From Drosophila miranda (Eukaryota; Arthropoda; Insecta; Diptera; Drosophilidae): 64,000 bases of DNA. The stretch is from the NCBI RefSeq assembly GCF_003369915.1, contig NC_046675.1, forward strand, positions 17,484,001 to 17,548,000, given 5' to 3'. Both the position numbers and the translations under genes were made by a program. The notes below the pieces were generated by a model. It was not told where the DNA came from and searched no databases. It saw nothing but the letters and a program-made list of their open reading frames with translations. Below are positions 49,001 through 61,667 of the stretch, one piece after another (position 1 is the stretch's first letter; each line of letters begins with the position of its first letter).

Positions 49001-51804
49001 CCTCTACACCGATCGACCAGACCCGGCCCGTCCCGGCCCTGCCTGGCCCACACACGCAATTATATTTGCCTTAGGTCGGCATTAGTTTACCGAATAGTTC
49101 AGTCCAGAGCTCAGTTGGCTCCGGGGATGGAATTGGGATGAGGTCTGCTTCCAAGAGTCATATCCGCTTCCGTTACAGGCGACAGGCGACTGTTTTTCAT
49201 ATGCTTGATGTGTGCGGTTTGTGGTGATTGTTGCGACATCCATTTGATCGAAATGGGATTGTCGAGAGTTTCCTGCGTACTGGACCACACGGAAGACTGT
49301 GACGCAGAGTGACGCCCCTCCTCACAACCTCTCTTCTATTCGGCAGCAGTCAATTATTTGGGGCAAATATTTGCTTCTGACTTGACATATTTCTCTACTT
49401 GGCGTCGAGTGCTCAGAGATAAGCACTTGACAACTCGGTTTCGATGATGCTGTTTTTGCCAAAGTAAATAGTCAAAAATATAAAACTTCATAAATGGATG
49501 AAGCCAACTAAAGCTCGGAAATGCACTTTAAGGCACTCTACTGTGTCTCCGAATCTTAAATTTGGGGCAGATTCTCTACAAAGTAGGCAATGATTTTATC
49601 CTGTCTAAGTGTACAGTCCAACCTGCCATAAGTAGGAATTTGACAGGATAGCTGATGTCCAACAGTACGTACCGTTCTAATGAGAAATACTAGCTCGAAT
49701 GGACCAAATAAAAACTTCTTGGGTAAATAGGAGAATGCTGTGGGTAAATATTAGGGAGATTAGTTATAAGTTCTAAAAAAACCAGGACTCATAAGTGTCA
49801 AGAAATGCCCAACTTTTAATCACTACCCAGTCGTGTAGGAAAGTAAGTACCTTAAAGTACCTCAGATCTCCAACGAGGATATTGCAAAGTCTGGGTAGAT
49901 AAAATTCGAAAATCTTCTTAAATCTTCAACCAATGAAAACCACATTTAGTAAATAAAATAACTATAAATCATTTATCTGCTCTGCGCTGTTCTGTTTCTG
50001 TTCCAATTTGAATTCCAGCTGGTGTCTTTCTTTGTCTCTCATCAAAGACCTTCGGTTTCTTTTGTGGGGCTTTCATTATAACTTCTGCAGGACACCTCGG
50101 GTGAATGTCCTAAAAGGAAATTTTCAAAGTTGCTTTTTTCTAACCGCCCTGGTTCTCTTTTGAGGTACACAGAGAGAGGGAGAGAGAGTGATGTAGAGAG
50201 GGGGTGCTCCTAACGACTGATATCTTGTGCATTCAACTCGGTTACTACGCACTTATCTCATCTCTGGGACTGCGACTGTTACTGTGCATAGAATTTTGAC
50301 AGACAATTAGCAGCAGAGCGATGGCAACGTTGCCAACTCCGTCTTTGACTCTGCGCTTTCCACTCCACTCCTCTTCTCTGCTCTCCTCTCCTCTGCACTC
50401 GTCTCCTCTCCTTTCCTTTGTGCCCTGCTCGACACTTTTATGAGGGTTTTTCTTTTTATTGTGCTACGCATTTTCTATGACATTTTTGACGCTTACGATT
50501 CGAGCACTGTCTTAATTGCTGCTTTATGACGTGTGCTCTCAAATGACACGCAGCATTGCCAGCCCCGATTATGATTTAGTTCAAAAGAGAGGAGCGGGCC
50601 GGGGAGATAGGCGCCATAAAGATTAAACGGGAGTGTAGTAACAAAGATTGTTGCTTTTGCACCCGTCAGTCCGCCATAAAACGCTCCTCCTACCCATCTT
50701 CAGCCTCCTCAACTCTGTTCGCATATCAAGTGTGAAGTTCTCTAAATATTTGCCAGGCTATATAAAATATTTACAATGTATACCATGTGTGGCAATTGTC
50801 ATGCCAAACGGCCGTAAATGGGATATACGAGTATATCTCAGAAGTACGACGACTAGTTCGTAGAGGGAGACACTGGAGACTTTAAACAATGCCCTCTAAT
50901 GTTACTCAATTACTATAAAATAAGCAATAAATCTATGTTTTGCAGTAAGTAGAGCTGGCTTTAATTCCTAAATATGTATTTTCATGTATTCAAAAAATCA
51001 GAAAAATACAGTATAAACTAATGTTAAGAAATACAAGTACATTTTATTTTCTGCGCCCCAGCAATTATTATAATATGTGAATACATTATATACCTCAAAT
51101 CAAACAGTTGTGTCCATTACTCGTAGATCAAAAGGGTATATGGTACTTGTGTAGCGTAAAGTAGGTAAATTGTTGCTCACAATCAACCAAATCTCTAAAA
51201 TATTTACTCACATAATCTTGCGCAGTTAAAGTATAATAAAAGTCGTCTGTTTTTGCCTGGATTACTCCCATTTTATTCAATTTATTAACTTGGGAGAAGC
51301 GAAGATGGATTGCTTGCTTTGGATGCAAAATAAAAATTGAATCTGAGTCTCACAGGAACGCACCCACCCAGTGGGAAATATTCTATAATATCCTCGCAAA
51401 TGAATGACTTGGACAAGGTCGCCAGATTGGCTGGTTCCAGTCAATTACCCGCATAACATGCATCTAAATCAGAGGCCATGCCACCAAGGCAATCTCCCGA
51501 GCTTAGCCATTCTTAGTCGGGCCCATTCCTCACCTGCGCCACTCCGCTCTGCCCAGAACTCATACTCGTGCTCGTATCTCTGGTAAATTTATAGAAACAA
51601 TTTATATATACGTACCCATACACACATGTACACATGTGCATACACTCGCATTTGTGCCTTTGGATTCGCATAAAAGAGTCGTATATTCAAAATTTGCATT
51701 TCAACATAAAATTATTTCTGAAGATTTTAATGACAAATTATGGCCGCGTAAATTATGTTGGCTCACCGGCTTCCCTCCCTCCACCAGATTGCACCTTCCA
51801 CCTT

Positions 51805-51834
51805 CTATTTATATTTATATTTATATTTATATCG
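51805..51834. repeat. TTTATA hexanucleotide repeat (5 units)
   Basis: Five near-perfect tandem copies of TTTATA, ending in TCG. Confidence 0.85.
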
Positions 51835-52668
51835 TAAAGGCGAACCACCCACGGACCACATCCACCGCCATAGACACCCACCCACACCTACACCAACACC
51901 AACACCAACCCACCCACCCTCGCCAAAATGGCAATAAAAATATTTCGCTACAGATCTTATTCAGCTTTATTTCGCCATTTTTATTTGTTTTCGGGCTGGA
52001 GTTATGTACGAGTAAGGTATGAGGGGGATGCCATCCTCCAGCCTGTCCCCTTCGTCCTTTGCCTCTGTTTGGCCTGGCTTTGTTATATTTGCTTTCCTTT
52101 TTTCATACATTTTACAGCGTCGCTGGCGAAACCTCTTTATATGTATGTTTTGTATCTTTACGCTTGCCTGGCACTTATCCTCCTTGGTCCTGGCCGCCTG
52201 CCGCCTGCTGTCTCCTGAGTCCTGCCTTCCTCTGTCTGTCTGTCTTTCCGTCTGCCTGTCTACCAGGAAGCCAGGCCGTGTTCACCTTGCGATTTGTTTT
52301 TAAAAGCCGCTCAGCTGTGGCTCAAGCAACTTTCTGTTTGGTACCTTTGTTAAAACAATAAAATTATTATTATTGCTCCACATGTTGGAATTCGAGGACT
52401 TAAAATGTTGTTTCGCTGCGAGAACCCATCTTCCCGTCTGCCTCCCCAATCCCCTCATCCGCATCCCCCATCCCCATCGGCATCTGATACTCTTATAATC
52501 ATCGTCCATCATTTCTCTGACATCTTCGCCTCGGACCCGCCCTGGGAATTTGTCATGCAATTTCATTTCTTTGTTGTGTTCGTTTCTTTCTCGTTTTGTG
52601 CCATTCAGCAGCAATTTTATGTCATTTGTTGATTGTGTAAATTTCGCGTTTAGCAGGCAGTCAGCCCT

Positions 52669-52700
52669 TCCTGGTCCTGGTCCTGGTCCTGGTCTGGACC
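52669..52700. repeat. CCTGGT hexanucleotide repeat
   Basis: Four CCTGGT units followed by GGACCTGGGACTGG, a short minisatellite. Confidence 0.8.
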
Positions 52701-54579
52701 TGGGACTGGTCATGGGTATTGGTCTGTCCGACGGCTAAGGCTAAGGATCCGGCGCTCGCATTTGAAAGGTGCTAAAGGATTTTATGTTCGGCTTATTTGC
52801 GTTTTTAGTAGCCCAAACAGGCAGGCAGCTACTTATGGTCGCGACCCTGCGCGCGATGTCCTCTCCTCTACTCTCCGCTCGCGACTTGGCTACATAAAAA
52901 ATGATTTACTATATGGCGGGTCTCCCTTTATGACAAGTCGTAAATTGCATTTTATGTCGCATCTTCGCTGGCTTTTTGTCTTGCTGGGCTTGGCGGGACG
53001 GGCTTTCCTTTCGTTTTTCGCTGGCACTTTCATTCCCGGTATATTTGTTAATTAAGATTGAGAACGATGTGCGGCAACTGCACACAGAAATGGCCAATTA
53101 TGCAACGTGTTTGCATCTGCAACGCTGCATCTGTAGCTGTAGCTGTAGCTGTAGCTGAAATAGCGAACTCTGACTAATCCGCTAGTGCAACTGCAACGTA
53201 GCACACCAAAGACCTTTCTTGGTCCTGCCCTTCCCCGCCCCTCGCCATGTTGCTTATTTTAATTAGACTCTGGCTGGGGCTCCGAGCCGGCTTTGGGCAC
53301 AAAAGGTAAGCACAAATGTGCTGCCTTCCGCTGAGGAAATAGCAGCTCCTTGAGGGCTCCTCCAGCTCGATCCCCACCCGCAGCACATCCATCTCTGCTA
53401 CTTGGATGCAAGTACGCGTAAGCATTTGCATCTGTATCTGTATCTGCATCTGCATCTGTAAGTGTAACTGGGCTTCTTCGAGGAGGCCGTATGTTGTTTG
53501 TCGTCGCCTGCTTATGGAAAAGCCAGCAAGAACGGCGGAGAACAGCCTTTGCCGGGCCAAGAAAACCCGCCAAGAGATTACGAAACGTGTCACAAGTGCA
53601 GTCTGCATCTTTTTGAAGTTACTATATGCTTAGAATGGCAGTGGACCCCCTCAGTGTGCCGCCTAATGAGTGGAATTAGAATTCAACATATGGCAAAAAA
53701 GTCACGTTTTGTGAAATTAATGATTTGGGGCGACAGCGACGGCGTCATCCTCATTGCCTCTGACAGATACTTGAGGCTTGATTCGTTGCCGGTTTCCTTG
53801 GAACTGGCAGAGCTCAGACATCTGGACAACAGAAACTCGCTCCTCTAGAGCATCGTCGTATCACATTCCTTGCATTCCTTCATACTTTCGAAGTGAGGAA
53901 ATTTCCTTTACTGGGGACTGATTCAGGTCGAATCAGCCTCAAAAACACTCAATCACTACCCGAACATAGCCACAAATGAAATCTCTATTGAAGCACAATT
54001 TATTGAATGAGTGTGGACGCAGTAAAGAAGCGTTGAAATCAAAACCCAAATTAGATCACATTAGGCCCTAATTTGGCTTCGAAAATCAGGCATAACCGGA
54101 AACTGGCGAGGCGACGTCAAAACTTGTCCCATTCATAACAATAAGCCCCATAAATTTATAATCTGCCTACTCTGCTCTGCTTCGAATTCGAAGTCTCTAA
54201 TGATGAAGTGCGATCATAAATTTTAGTTCCGTAGGCAAATCTGGAAACCTGATTTGATGTAATCTCACTTGAAAATCACTCTATGTATATGCCTATGAAA
54301 TTGTCCCCAATTCCGCATGGTTTCAAACCGAGAACAATCGGTGATCTGTAAAAACATATGGGAATTTTGTTCATAGAAGAATGTGATAATATTTGTATAA
54401 ATTAATTGTATCTTAGAGTGAAACATTTTGAAACTTCTGCTGATGTAGCATCTGCAGCAGTAAAAAATATATTTTTGAAATATAAGGTCGGATATTTTAA
54501 CATAAATTAAAGTATTGTGTGTTTTATCTAATTATCCATCTGCTTGTTCTGCTTTATAAAACATCGTAGAGAATTATTG

Positions 54580-54700
54580 CATATATTCCTGATCAGCACC
54601 AACAGCCTACTCGTTTTACCCATGATAGTCTGTCCGGCCATAAGATCGCAGAGATCTCCGAGATTATAATAGCCAGCTCAACCACTTTCCGAACCTATAC
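54580..54700. repeat. Degraded interspersed repeat fragment
   Basis: TATATTCCTGATCAGCACCA followed by ACAGCC, GTCTGTCCGG and GCAGAGATCTCCGAGATTAT resembles the middle of a common Drosophila dispersed repeat (TATATTCTTGATCAGCATCA, ATGTCCGTCTGTCC, GATCTCAGAGACTATAAGAG) as I remember it. It is highly diverged and its ends are not defined. Confidence 0.5.
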
Positions 54701-54948
54701 ACTCGTAAGACTATGAATTTTATATAAGGAACATGGAAAACAAATTTATAAATGGTTTTTAACCAACCACCTCCATTTGGAGTTGACGTGCAAGTGCAAG
54801 TTACACCAAGCCGAAACCTGTGGCGCGTAGAACGTAGCTAGGCAGAAACACAACAGACCGAGGGGTAGTGCTGCATAACGCACATAAAACCAACACATAA
54901 ACGGTCGATTAAATGCCGGAAAGATAGATGTTTGACTAATATGTTCCG

Positions 54949-54967
54949 TTTTTTTTTTTTTTTTTTT
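54949..54967. repeat. Poly(T) tract
   Basis: Nineteen or so uninterrupted T bases, about 180 bp upstream of the start codon of the gene at 55.15 kb. It may be the A-tail of an old insertion on the other strand or simple slippage. Confidence 0.8.
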
Positions 54968-55147
54968 GGTTGGAGCATTGGCTATATGTCGAACAGTCGA
55001 TGTATGTCGATGCTCTTCCGAATCATCGAAGTAGTCGTATCTGAAATGCTTTCTTTAATCAAAGTTCATTTTTTCAAACCTAATTCTCACAACAAAATTC
55101 GCGATTGCCAGTGATTCCGACCAAAGTTTAGCGCTTCCTGCTTCAAG

Positions 55148-55796
55148 ATGGAGCCCATCAAGGAACCGCCTCAGACATTTATCTTTGACGTCGTGGTCAC
55201 CAATCTGGAGGCACAGGGCGTAGAAATCGCCGACCCCAAGCGGCTGGTGATCGATGTGAACGTCAATCGCATGCCATTGACCCTCACCTCGAGCCGGATC
55301 AATGTCAACGAGTTCAAGCCGGGCAGCGGTCTTCAGTTCGAGGCGGAGCCCAGCGCTCTTCGCCACACCCTCGAGGAATGCGGCATGACGTTCGTGGTAA
55401 AGTACGACGATCGCGCAGTGGGCAACGGAGAGATAGCCTTCCCTACCATGGTCACAGAGCGCATCGAACCAGGGATGAGTGACATCATCCACGTGGACAC
55501 GTGCGTGTTGGGTAAGGGGGCTGAGCCGGCCGGTATGCTGCAGATCCTCTGCCGCCTGGTCATCCGTTGCAGTGATCAGCCGAAGTATGTAAAGCGCGCT
55601 GACACCAACTCAGATCCAATACTAATCAAAGGCTTTTCGAAATATCCGCAGGGTGGGAGGAAGCGAGTGCGAGCGGAACATGGACAACAGCATCAATCCG
55701 CAGGACATAATGTTCGTGGTGGGTGCGTCCCAGCACTGTCCCAGTCCTTGCGATCCCTGCCTAGACGCCATGGATTTAGATCCGGATTCCCATTGA
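55148..55796 (+). CDS. Two-exon gene of unknown function (193 aa)
   Basis: Exon 1 is 55148-55584 and exon 2 is 55652-55796, separated by a 67-bp GTATGT-CCGCAG intron that joins in phase and converts a weak, arginine-rich read-through tail into a sensible one: QPK then VGGSECERNMDN, SINPQDIMFVVGA and a Cys/Pro end (CPSPCDPCLD) stopping at TGA 55794-55796. The N-terminal 140 residues (MEPIKEPPQTFIFDVVVTNL; VKYDDRAVGNGEIAFP; GMLQILCRLVIRC) alternate hydrophobic and polar residues as in a beta-sandwich, C2-like domain. It may belong to an insect-specific family of uncharacterised, often testis-biased proteins (DUF4788-like), but that is from memory and unsure. No signal peptide or membrane segment. 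An alternative third exon after TTTCCAG (ending 55820) is possible. GC-rich third positions support real coding. It stands alone; neighbours lie more than 10 kb away. Confidence 0.8.
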
Positions 55797-58700
55797 CAAT
55801 CCTGTGTATTCCTTTCCAGAAAACCAGACCCAGGGGCAGCGCGCCGCCGGCCTTGTCGGTATCCGAAGGAGTTTAATCGATTAAGTAGCACAGCCTAGCG
55901 CGGATTACTAAGGAATACCAAGGGAAATGCCGTATTTGCCTCTATATCTGGTGGTTAGCTGTACTAATGTATTTCAAATTGATTTTGTCACGTGAGGCGA
56001 AGAGCACAAGTAATTAGAAAATGTTCTTTTATAAATCAGTCAAAATAATCTTTCGGTGTTGGGCTAAAGGTAGAAAATACATGATTTTTAATTTGAGCAA
56101 CCACTTTAAGCAATCTTTATCTTCTGCTGCAAAAGATGCGAGTATCTGACAAGCATCCCAGATTGGTAACCTTCTTTGTTAGTACCTGTAGTTCTCTTGA
56201 TTCTATTAATATCGTATTCGTTGACTGCATGCGATCAGGTGAATATTCCATGGACACTTCGTGTATCCAAATTAAACCCCAATAAATAGTGTGTTTCTTC
56301 TGATTAAACCTGCTTTGCCCAATCTATCTAATAGATACACATGCTCGTGTGTGGCTTAAACTGAAACACGCAAACTGACAGACCGACAGACCGATAGACC
56401 AGCAGAGGGGCACTCTGGAAGGGGCCGAATGAAGAAATATGAGTATGCAAATAAGCTTAAAGCGCACAATCGCAATCAAATACGACAGCAACAATAACTA
56501 GCGTAGCGTAGCGGTAAAGTGTTTAGACACGCAATGTCAATAAAGTATCTTATCTGGGAACATACGTTGAGCGGGCGATGGATACGGATACGGATACGAT
56601 ACGTTACGATACGTTACTCGTCGTGTCCCGCTCATATAAGGCACGACACCGCCGTCCCACAATGTCTTTTATTCTTTTCTTTTTTCGGTGGGAGATGGTG
56701 GATGTTGGGGAAAGGGAGCTCGTTTCGTCGTGGCCCATTCAAAAATGCGTGCCTACGAATTCTGATTATACATATACTTCTATCGCACGGGTCGAGAACA
56801 GAACAAAACAAAAAAAAAAACCAAACTTAACAATGTCAAAGGGTTTGGTTTCTGAGCATTGGGTCGTGGGCACTGGCACCGGCACCGGCACCAGCTCTGG
56901 CTCTGGCTCGTGCTTTGGCTGTTCTTGAGTGCTACTCAGTCTCCGTCTCCGTGGGAGTGTATGCGTGTGTATCTTTTTGTGTTCGCAAATGATCTTTGCA
57001 TGTTTGAAAAACATTTTAGCATGAAGGGCGTGGCAAGTGCGTAACGGACAGAGAGGCAGACAGATAGGCGGAGAGACGAGCGTTGGCCCGGACAGACATC
57101 GAGTCGAAAATTGCAAATTGAAATGTTACAGTTAAGCACGTATTAAGGTTTGGTTTCGATGGCATGTGTGCAGCGATAAATCGATGCGATGTATGGATTT
57201 CATTGGAATCAATGTATATCCATCCAACCAAAATCCAAAGCCATGCTAGTCTGCTCCATCCTACAGGGTCGAAGAGGCCCGTTTCCAAAACAAAATCATT
57301 TCGAATAAACGTAAATGAGCCGCGGCACGGAACAATCGCTGATAGCCGAAGCTCAGATACGCTCGAAGGTACAGACACGGGCTTCACTTGAAGAAATAGA
57401 TTTCGTTTAAATTTTCCATTGTATTCTATGGCTCGGAATTACGAATTACTTATAATATATGTATAAACAGTACTCATTCAGCGACATTATTATTCACATA
57501 TATACATATATAAAGCTCTATTGGTTATATAATTATTGATCGGTGTTATTTGCATACAAATTGATGGGATATTTATGAATTAGTTGTCCTCCTACGGAGC
57601 ACCGCAGCAAAGGCAGAGGCAAATGTAAGGCGGGATTGTGTAAGCGAGTGTCTTCCATTGATATGTAAATTTTAATGGCCAAATAATCGCATGTATCTCC
57701 AATGTAAAAGCTTAATAAATTGATTAAATTCTTGGCTTTTATTAGGAAGTTGTCATTAAGTCATCAGCGGACGGCGGAGCTGCGACTAATTTGGCCGCTG
57801 CTATTAATTGTTGCCTTCGAGAAGCAATTCGTTAAAGACCACTCGCAAACACGCCAAAACAGACCCAGCTTTTGGCATCATACTCGTATGTAAATTGGAC
57901 AGAGACACAGTCTCAGTTCCGAGATTGGTATAATAAATGTTCGGGCCGAGAGAAACACATGTAAGGCATCTAGAAATGGGATTTTAAACGTTTAAGGCGA
58001 AGTATATATGTATGCTGCTGCTGCTGGCCCCAGTTTTGCATAGAGACATTCTAAGGAGGGGACCACTGTTGTACCAGTATGATGGGACTGCGACCCATGA
58101 CGAATGCCCAGCAAATGCAAATGGGAATGTGAATGGCTACAATACACAATGGACCTGGATTTCCCAGAAATTGGTCCGCACTATCGCTGGCAGTTGTTCG
58201 CTCAGCGCACGCGATCGCACCGTTTCGTGTTTCCATTAGGCACTCACAGATACACACTAGCACACTCGCATACTCGAACAGAGATGCATCTTAGTGCGGT
58301 TTGTTTACGTGGTGGAGATGCATCTTGCTATTTTTACATTGCATCCCGCATAACTTATTCTCTTCAATTCTAAACATTCCGTGTATTTCTTCCTAATTTG
58401 CTCATTGCTCTTCTTTTTATTGAACGGCCCAGCAGTCAAAGAATATTTATTGATGATATGACCACACCTATTTTATGAGCTAGCCAGCCCAGCCCACCGC
58501 CCCATACCAATGGAACTGTGCTGCAACCAGTCGCAGTCCTAGTACCGGTGCCAGAAATAAACCACAAATCCCTAGTGCTAAGTCCAAAATAAAAGCCAAG
58601 TCAATGGGAAGTGGGAGATGCGACTGCGGCTACGGCTACGACTACCATGGGTATTTGAATTTGGGGGCGGAGTGGGTGTGGGTGTGGGACTGGGACTGAG

Positions 58701-61410
58701 TGCACTGCCATCTCACTTGAGATTTCTCACACCTCATCTCTGTCAGACTGGGGGTTTTTTGGGAGTCCGCGTTGGAGTTGCAGCTGGAGAAGGTGGGGTT
58801 GGTAGGAGACGTTGGGGTGGCGCATCCACGTGCCATGCTTTTGATCTGTTTAGCATTCCGTGGCACATCAGAAAGTCGTAACTATTGACAAGATCTGGAG
58901 CACCAACAAACTCGCCAGCAACCGAGAAGCCGAGAAGAATTGTTTTTCGAATCTGTTCAGATCGCGATTGAGGAGTCGAATGCGTTTCGGCAGCCCAGCG
59001 CTCGTGTATTTTGTATTTGTTTGCATTAATTTGTATATGTTACTTTAACGATTTAATGCGCAGCATGGCACCGACCCGCCCCGACCCGCCCCGACGCGGA
59101 CTGGGCATCCATCGAATGGAGTTCGATTCCTTCCCCATTCCCAGGTGATTGCACTCTCCGCCACGGATTCGTTTGGGTGGCCGTGCACCCGGGCCACTGC
59201 CACTCCCCTGTCCGTGCCGCAGCCATATCTCACAGACTCGATCTACAAAAGTCAATTCGGATTCGGAATGGGGGCCGCCCTTCCCGCTGGGGCTGGCTAG
59301 CGCAAATTGCTCGTGCGTTCCTTCGCTACTACTTTCTTTCCGTATCAAATTGTGTGGATATTGCGCATCAATCACTTGATAAAGAACAACAGTGCCGCCG
59401 CTCTCACATGATGAATAACATCTGGCCGAATCAGAATTAAGGCCCAATGTTTTGCGCCAAATAAAAGTACGAGTGCGGGTGCGGGCTGGAGTGTATGGAA
59501 ATCCACTTGAAACGCTGCGCCAACTTATGGACTTGGCTCGTCACAGAATAAACATATTGATTGATAAGTGAATAATTCGTGAATAAGCCACGGATGTTTG
59601 CTTTAATTAATTTTGAATTGGCAAGTGAAGGAATTATCTTGAATAACATTTCCGCTCCCGGACTCCCATCTCACATCCTACCCAGATATTAATTCATTAT
59701 TCATTTTTTTGTTTGCTCTTTTTGGGCGAAATATTTATATTGTAAATAAAATTGTTCAGATTAATAAGTTTAATCATATTAAACATCAATAAATTGTTAT
59801 ATTCTTACATTGTGTACATGGTGTGTATTCCTATATGGAATCACTATTCCTATCTAGCTATTTTACATATTGTCCGAAAATTAATCGTGTCTAGCCGTAG
59901 TTATCTTAACTTTTATTGCTCTGTACATAGCATGTATACTATTATTTTAGTTAGTTAGGGTCAACTGTTCCATCAGTTTCTCACCGCTTGTAATAAAATA
60001 TCAAAAACCTTTCGTTTAGGTAACCTTTTAAATATAGAAGAGGAAACCTGTAACAAATATGAACATTTTTTTGTAAATTCTTATATTTCCTTTTCCTCTT
60101 AAAAGCTCATTTGTATCTATTCGTATGATTCGTATATGGTTTTGCTTAAATACTTAATCTTACTACGGCACATACCATTTCGTACCTACATATGCATAGG
60201 TATGTAAAGTACGTTTTCTTTTTATTTTCCTATTTATTTTTTGCCCATATAATTTGAATAGCACCACCAATTATTTGTAGAAACAATTAGTTATCGGGTA
60301 AGCAGAGTGTTTCTGTCGAGTAATCGTGTCTAGCTCTAATTACTTTTACAGCGACAACTTTTATCGCCCTTCGCAGGGAATATCTCCAGTTTGATGCGAA
60401 ATCTTCACGCATAAATGACCAGGCAGGAGGCAGGGAGGTGGAAATTTGTCAGTTGCCGTTTTGTTGTCTGGTTTTTGTTGGCTTTAAAGATTTGCCATGG
60501 CATAGTCCGGCTTCGGCCTACAATTTACGAAATGCCGCACTCCACTCTGCTGTTGAGCTCGAATATCGTGTGCCAAGTTTCGAGCGAGCGCTCTCTTCAG
60601 ATTCGTATTTCACATGCTGGTCTCTTCGGCCACGCGCGCTCCTCTCTCGCTCTCTTTGCTTGGGTTTCGGAATTCGAATTTCGAAAAGAAATCAAAGCAG
60701 ACAACGCAACGACTAACTCTGGGCATTCTTCGGGCGAAGCTATAACGGTACACAAGTTGCTGTCGGAAAACGGAAAACGCGAGCGTCCCAAGTGGAAATG
60801 TAGCCCAATCCGTTCGCTTCGGGGTATCCATCTAAAGCGGCCCTCGCACACACACACACACACAGCCACTCGCACGCACTCTCGGGCTCTTACCACTACA
60901 GGCGCCGCCGTGTGTCTTCGTATATGTGAGTAGAGCGCTTGCACAGGTGTTGGTGCTGGTGCTGGCATTGTATTCGGATACAGGATTTGCTGAAGTGCTT
61001 AATGAAACCATCGAGAGTGATAAATGTAAATGATTCGTTAATACCAAACGTATCCAATGACCAAAGTGCGGTTCCAACCATCCCATCTCCAGCCTCCAGT
61101 CCTGAGCCTCGTACTCGTACTCGTACCCGTAGTGTGAAAGAGTCTGTCGACTCGTACTCGGACTCGTTCGGTTTGCCGGTAGTTTTGCACAATCGTATCG
61201 TACCGGCAACGGAAATCAAAACCGAATATTGAAGCCGTAACTCAATTGCATTACCTGATGTGATGCGGCACAAGGATTACTCAAAAAATCGAATAAATTT
61301 TGTGAAAATCCACAACTATCGGAAACAGCAGCAACAGTACGACTGTAGTAGCCCAGCCTGACTTTGGAAATCGCTTAAATTCCCTTGCCCCTGTACCACT
61401 CGAAACCAAT

Positions 61411-61480
61411 CCGCTCCACTCCACTCCACACCACTCTACTCCACTCCACTCGACTCCACACCGTGCCATTCCACTCCAAT
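61411..61480. repeat. CCACT-type pentanucleotide repeat
   Basis: About a dozen diverged units of CCACT (CCACTCCACTCCACACCACT and similar) in tandem. Confidence 0.8.
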
Positions 61481-61633
61481 CTGCCTCACTCGACAGGCTC
61501 ATTGCTCGGTTTGTGGTGCCACTGTCACTGTCGCTCTCGCAGGCGCTGCCGTGCCCCGACTTCGTCGATAATTGGAATTTACGACTGTGGCATAAAAAAG
61601 GAGAACAGAGGCACAAGGATATAGCCCAGTCAG

Positions 61634-61667
61634 GGGCACGGGCACGGGCACGGGCACGGGCACGGGC
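61634..61667. repeat. GGGCAC hexanucleotide repeat (5 units)
   Basis: Five perfect GGGCAC copies and a partial one. The reverse strand would encode (AR)n or (VP)n, which explains the spurious frames here. Confidence 0.9.

Larger units (their letters stand above)
46060..55140. other. Long gene-poor stretch
   Basis: No supported gene in 9 kb. The many frames are short and coincide with simple sequence. Notable are GGAGTCGGAGCC repeats near 46590-46615, a (CA)n tract at 48521-48541, TTTATA repeats at 51805-51834, CACCAACACC repeats near 51880-51910, CCTGGT repeats at 52669-52700, TGTAGC repeats near 53130-53157, TCTGTATCTGCA repeats near 53425-53460, and an old repeat fragment near 54580. It may hold regulatory DNA or long introns of genes outside the window. 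Confidence 0.5.
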
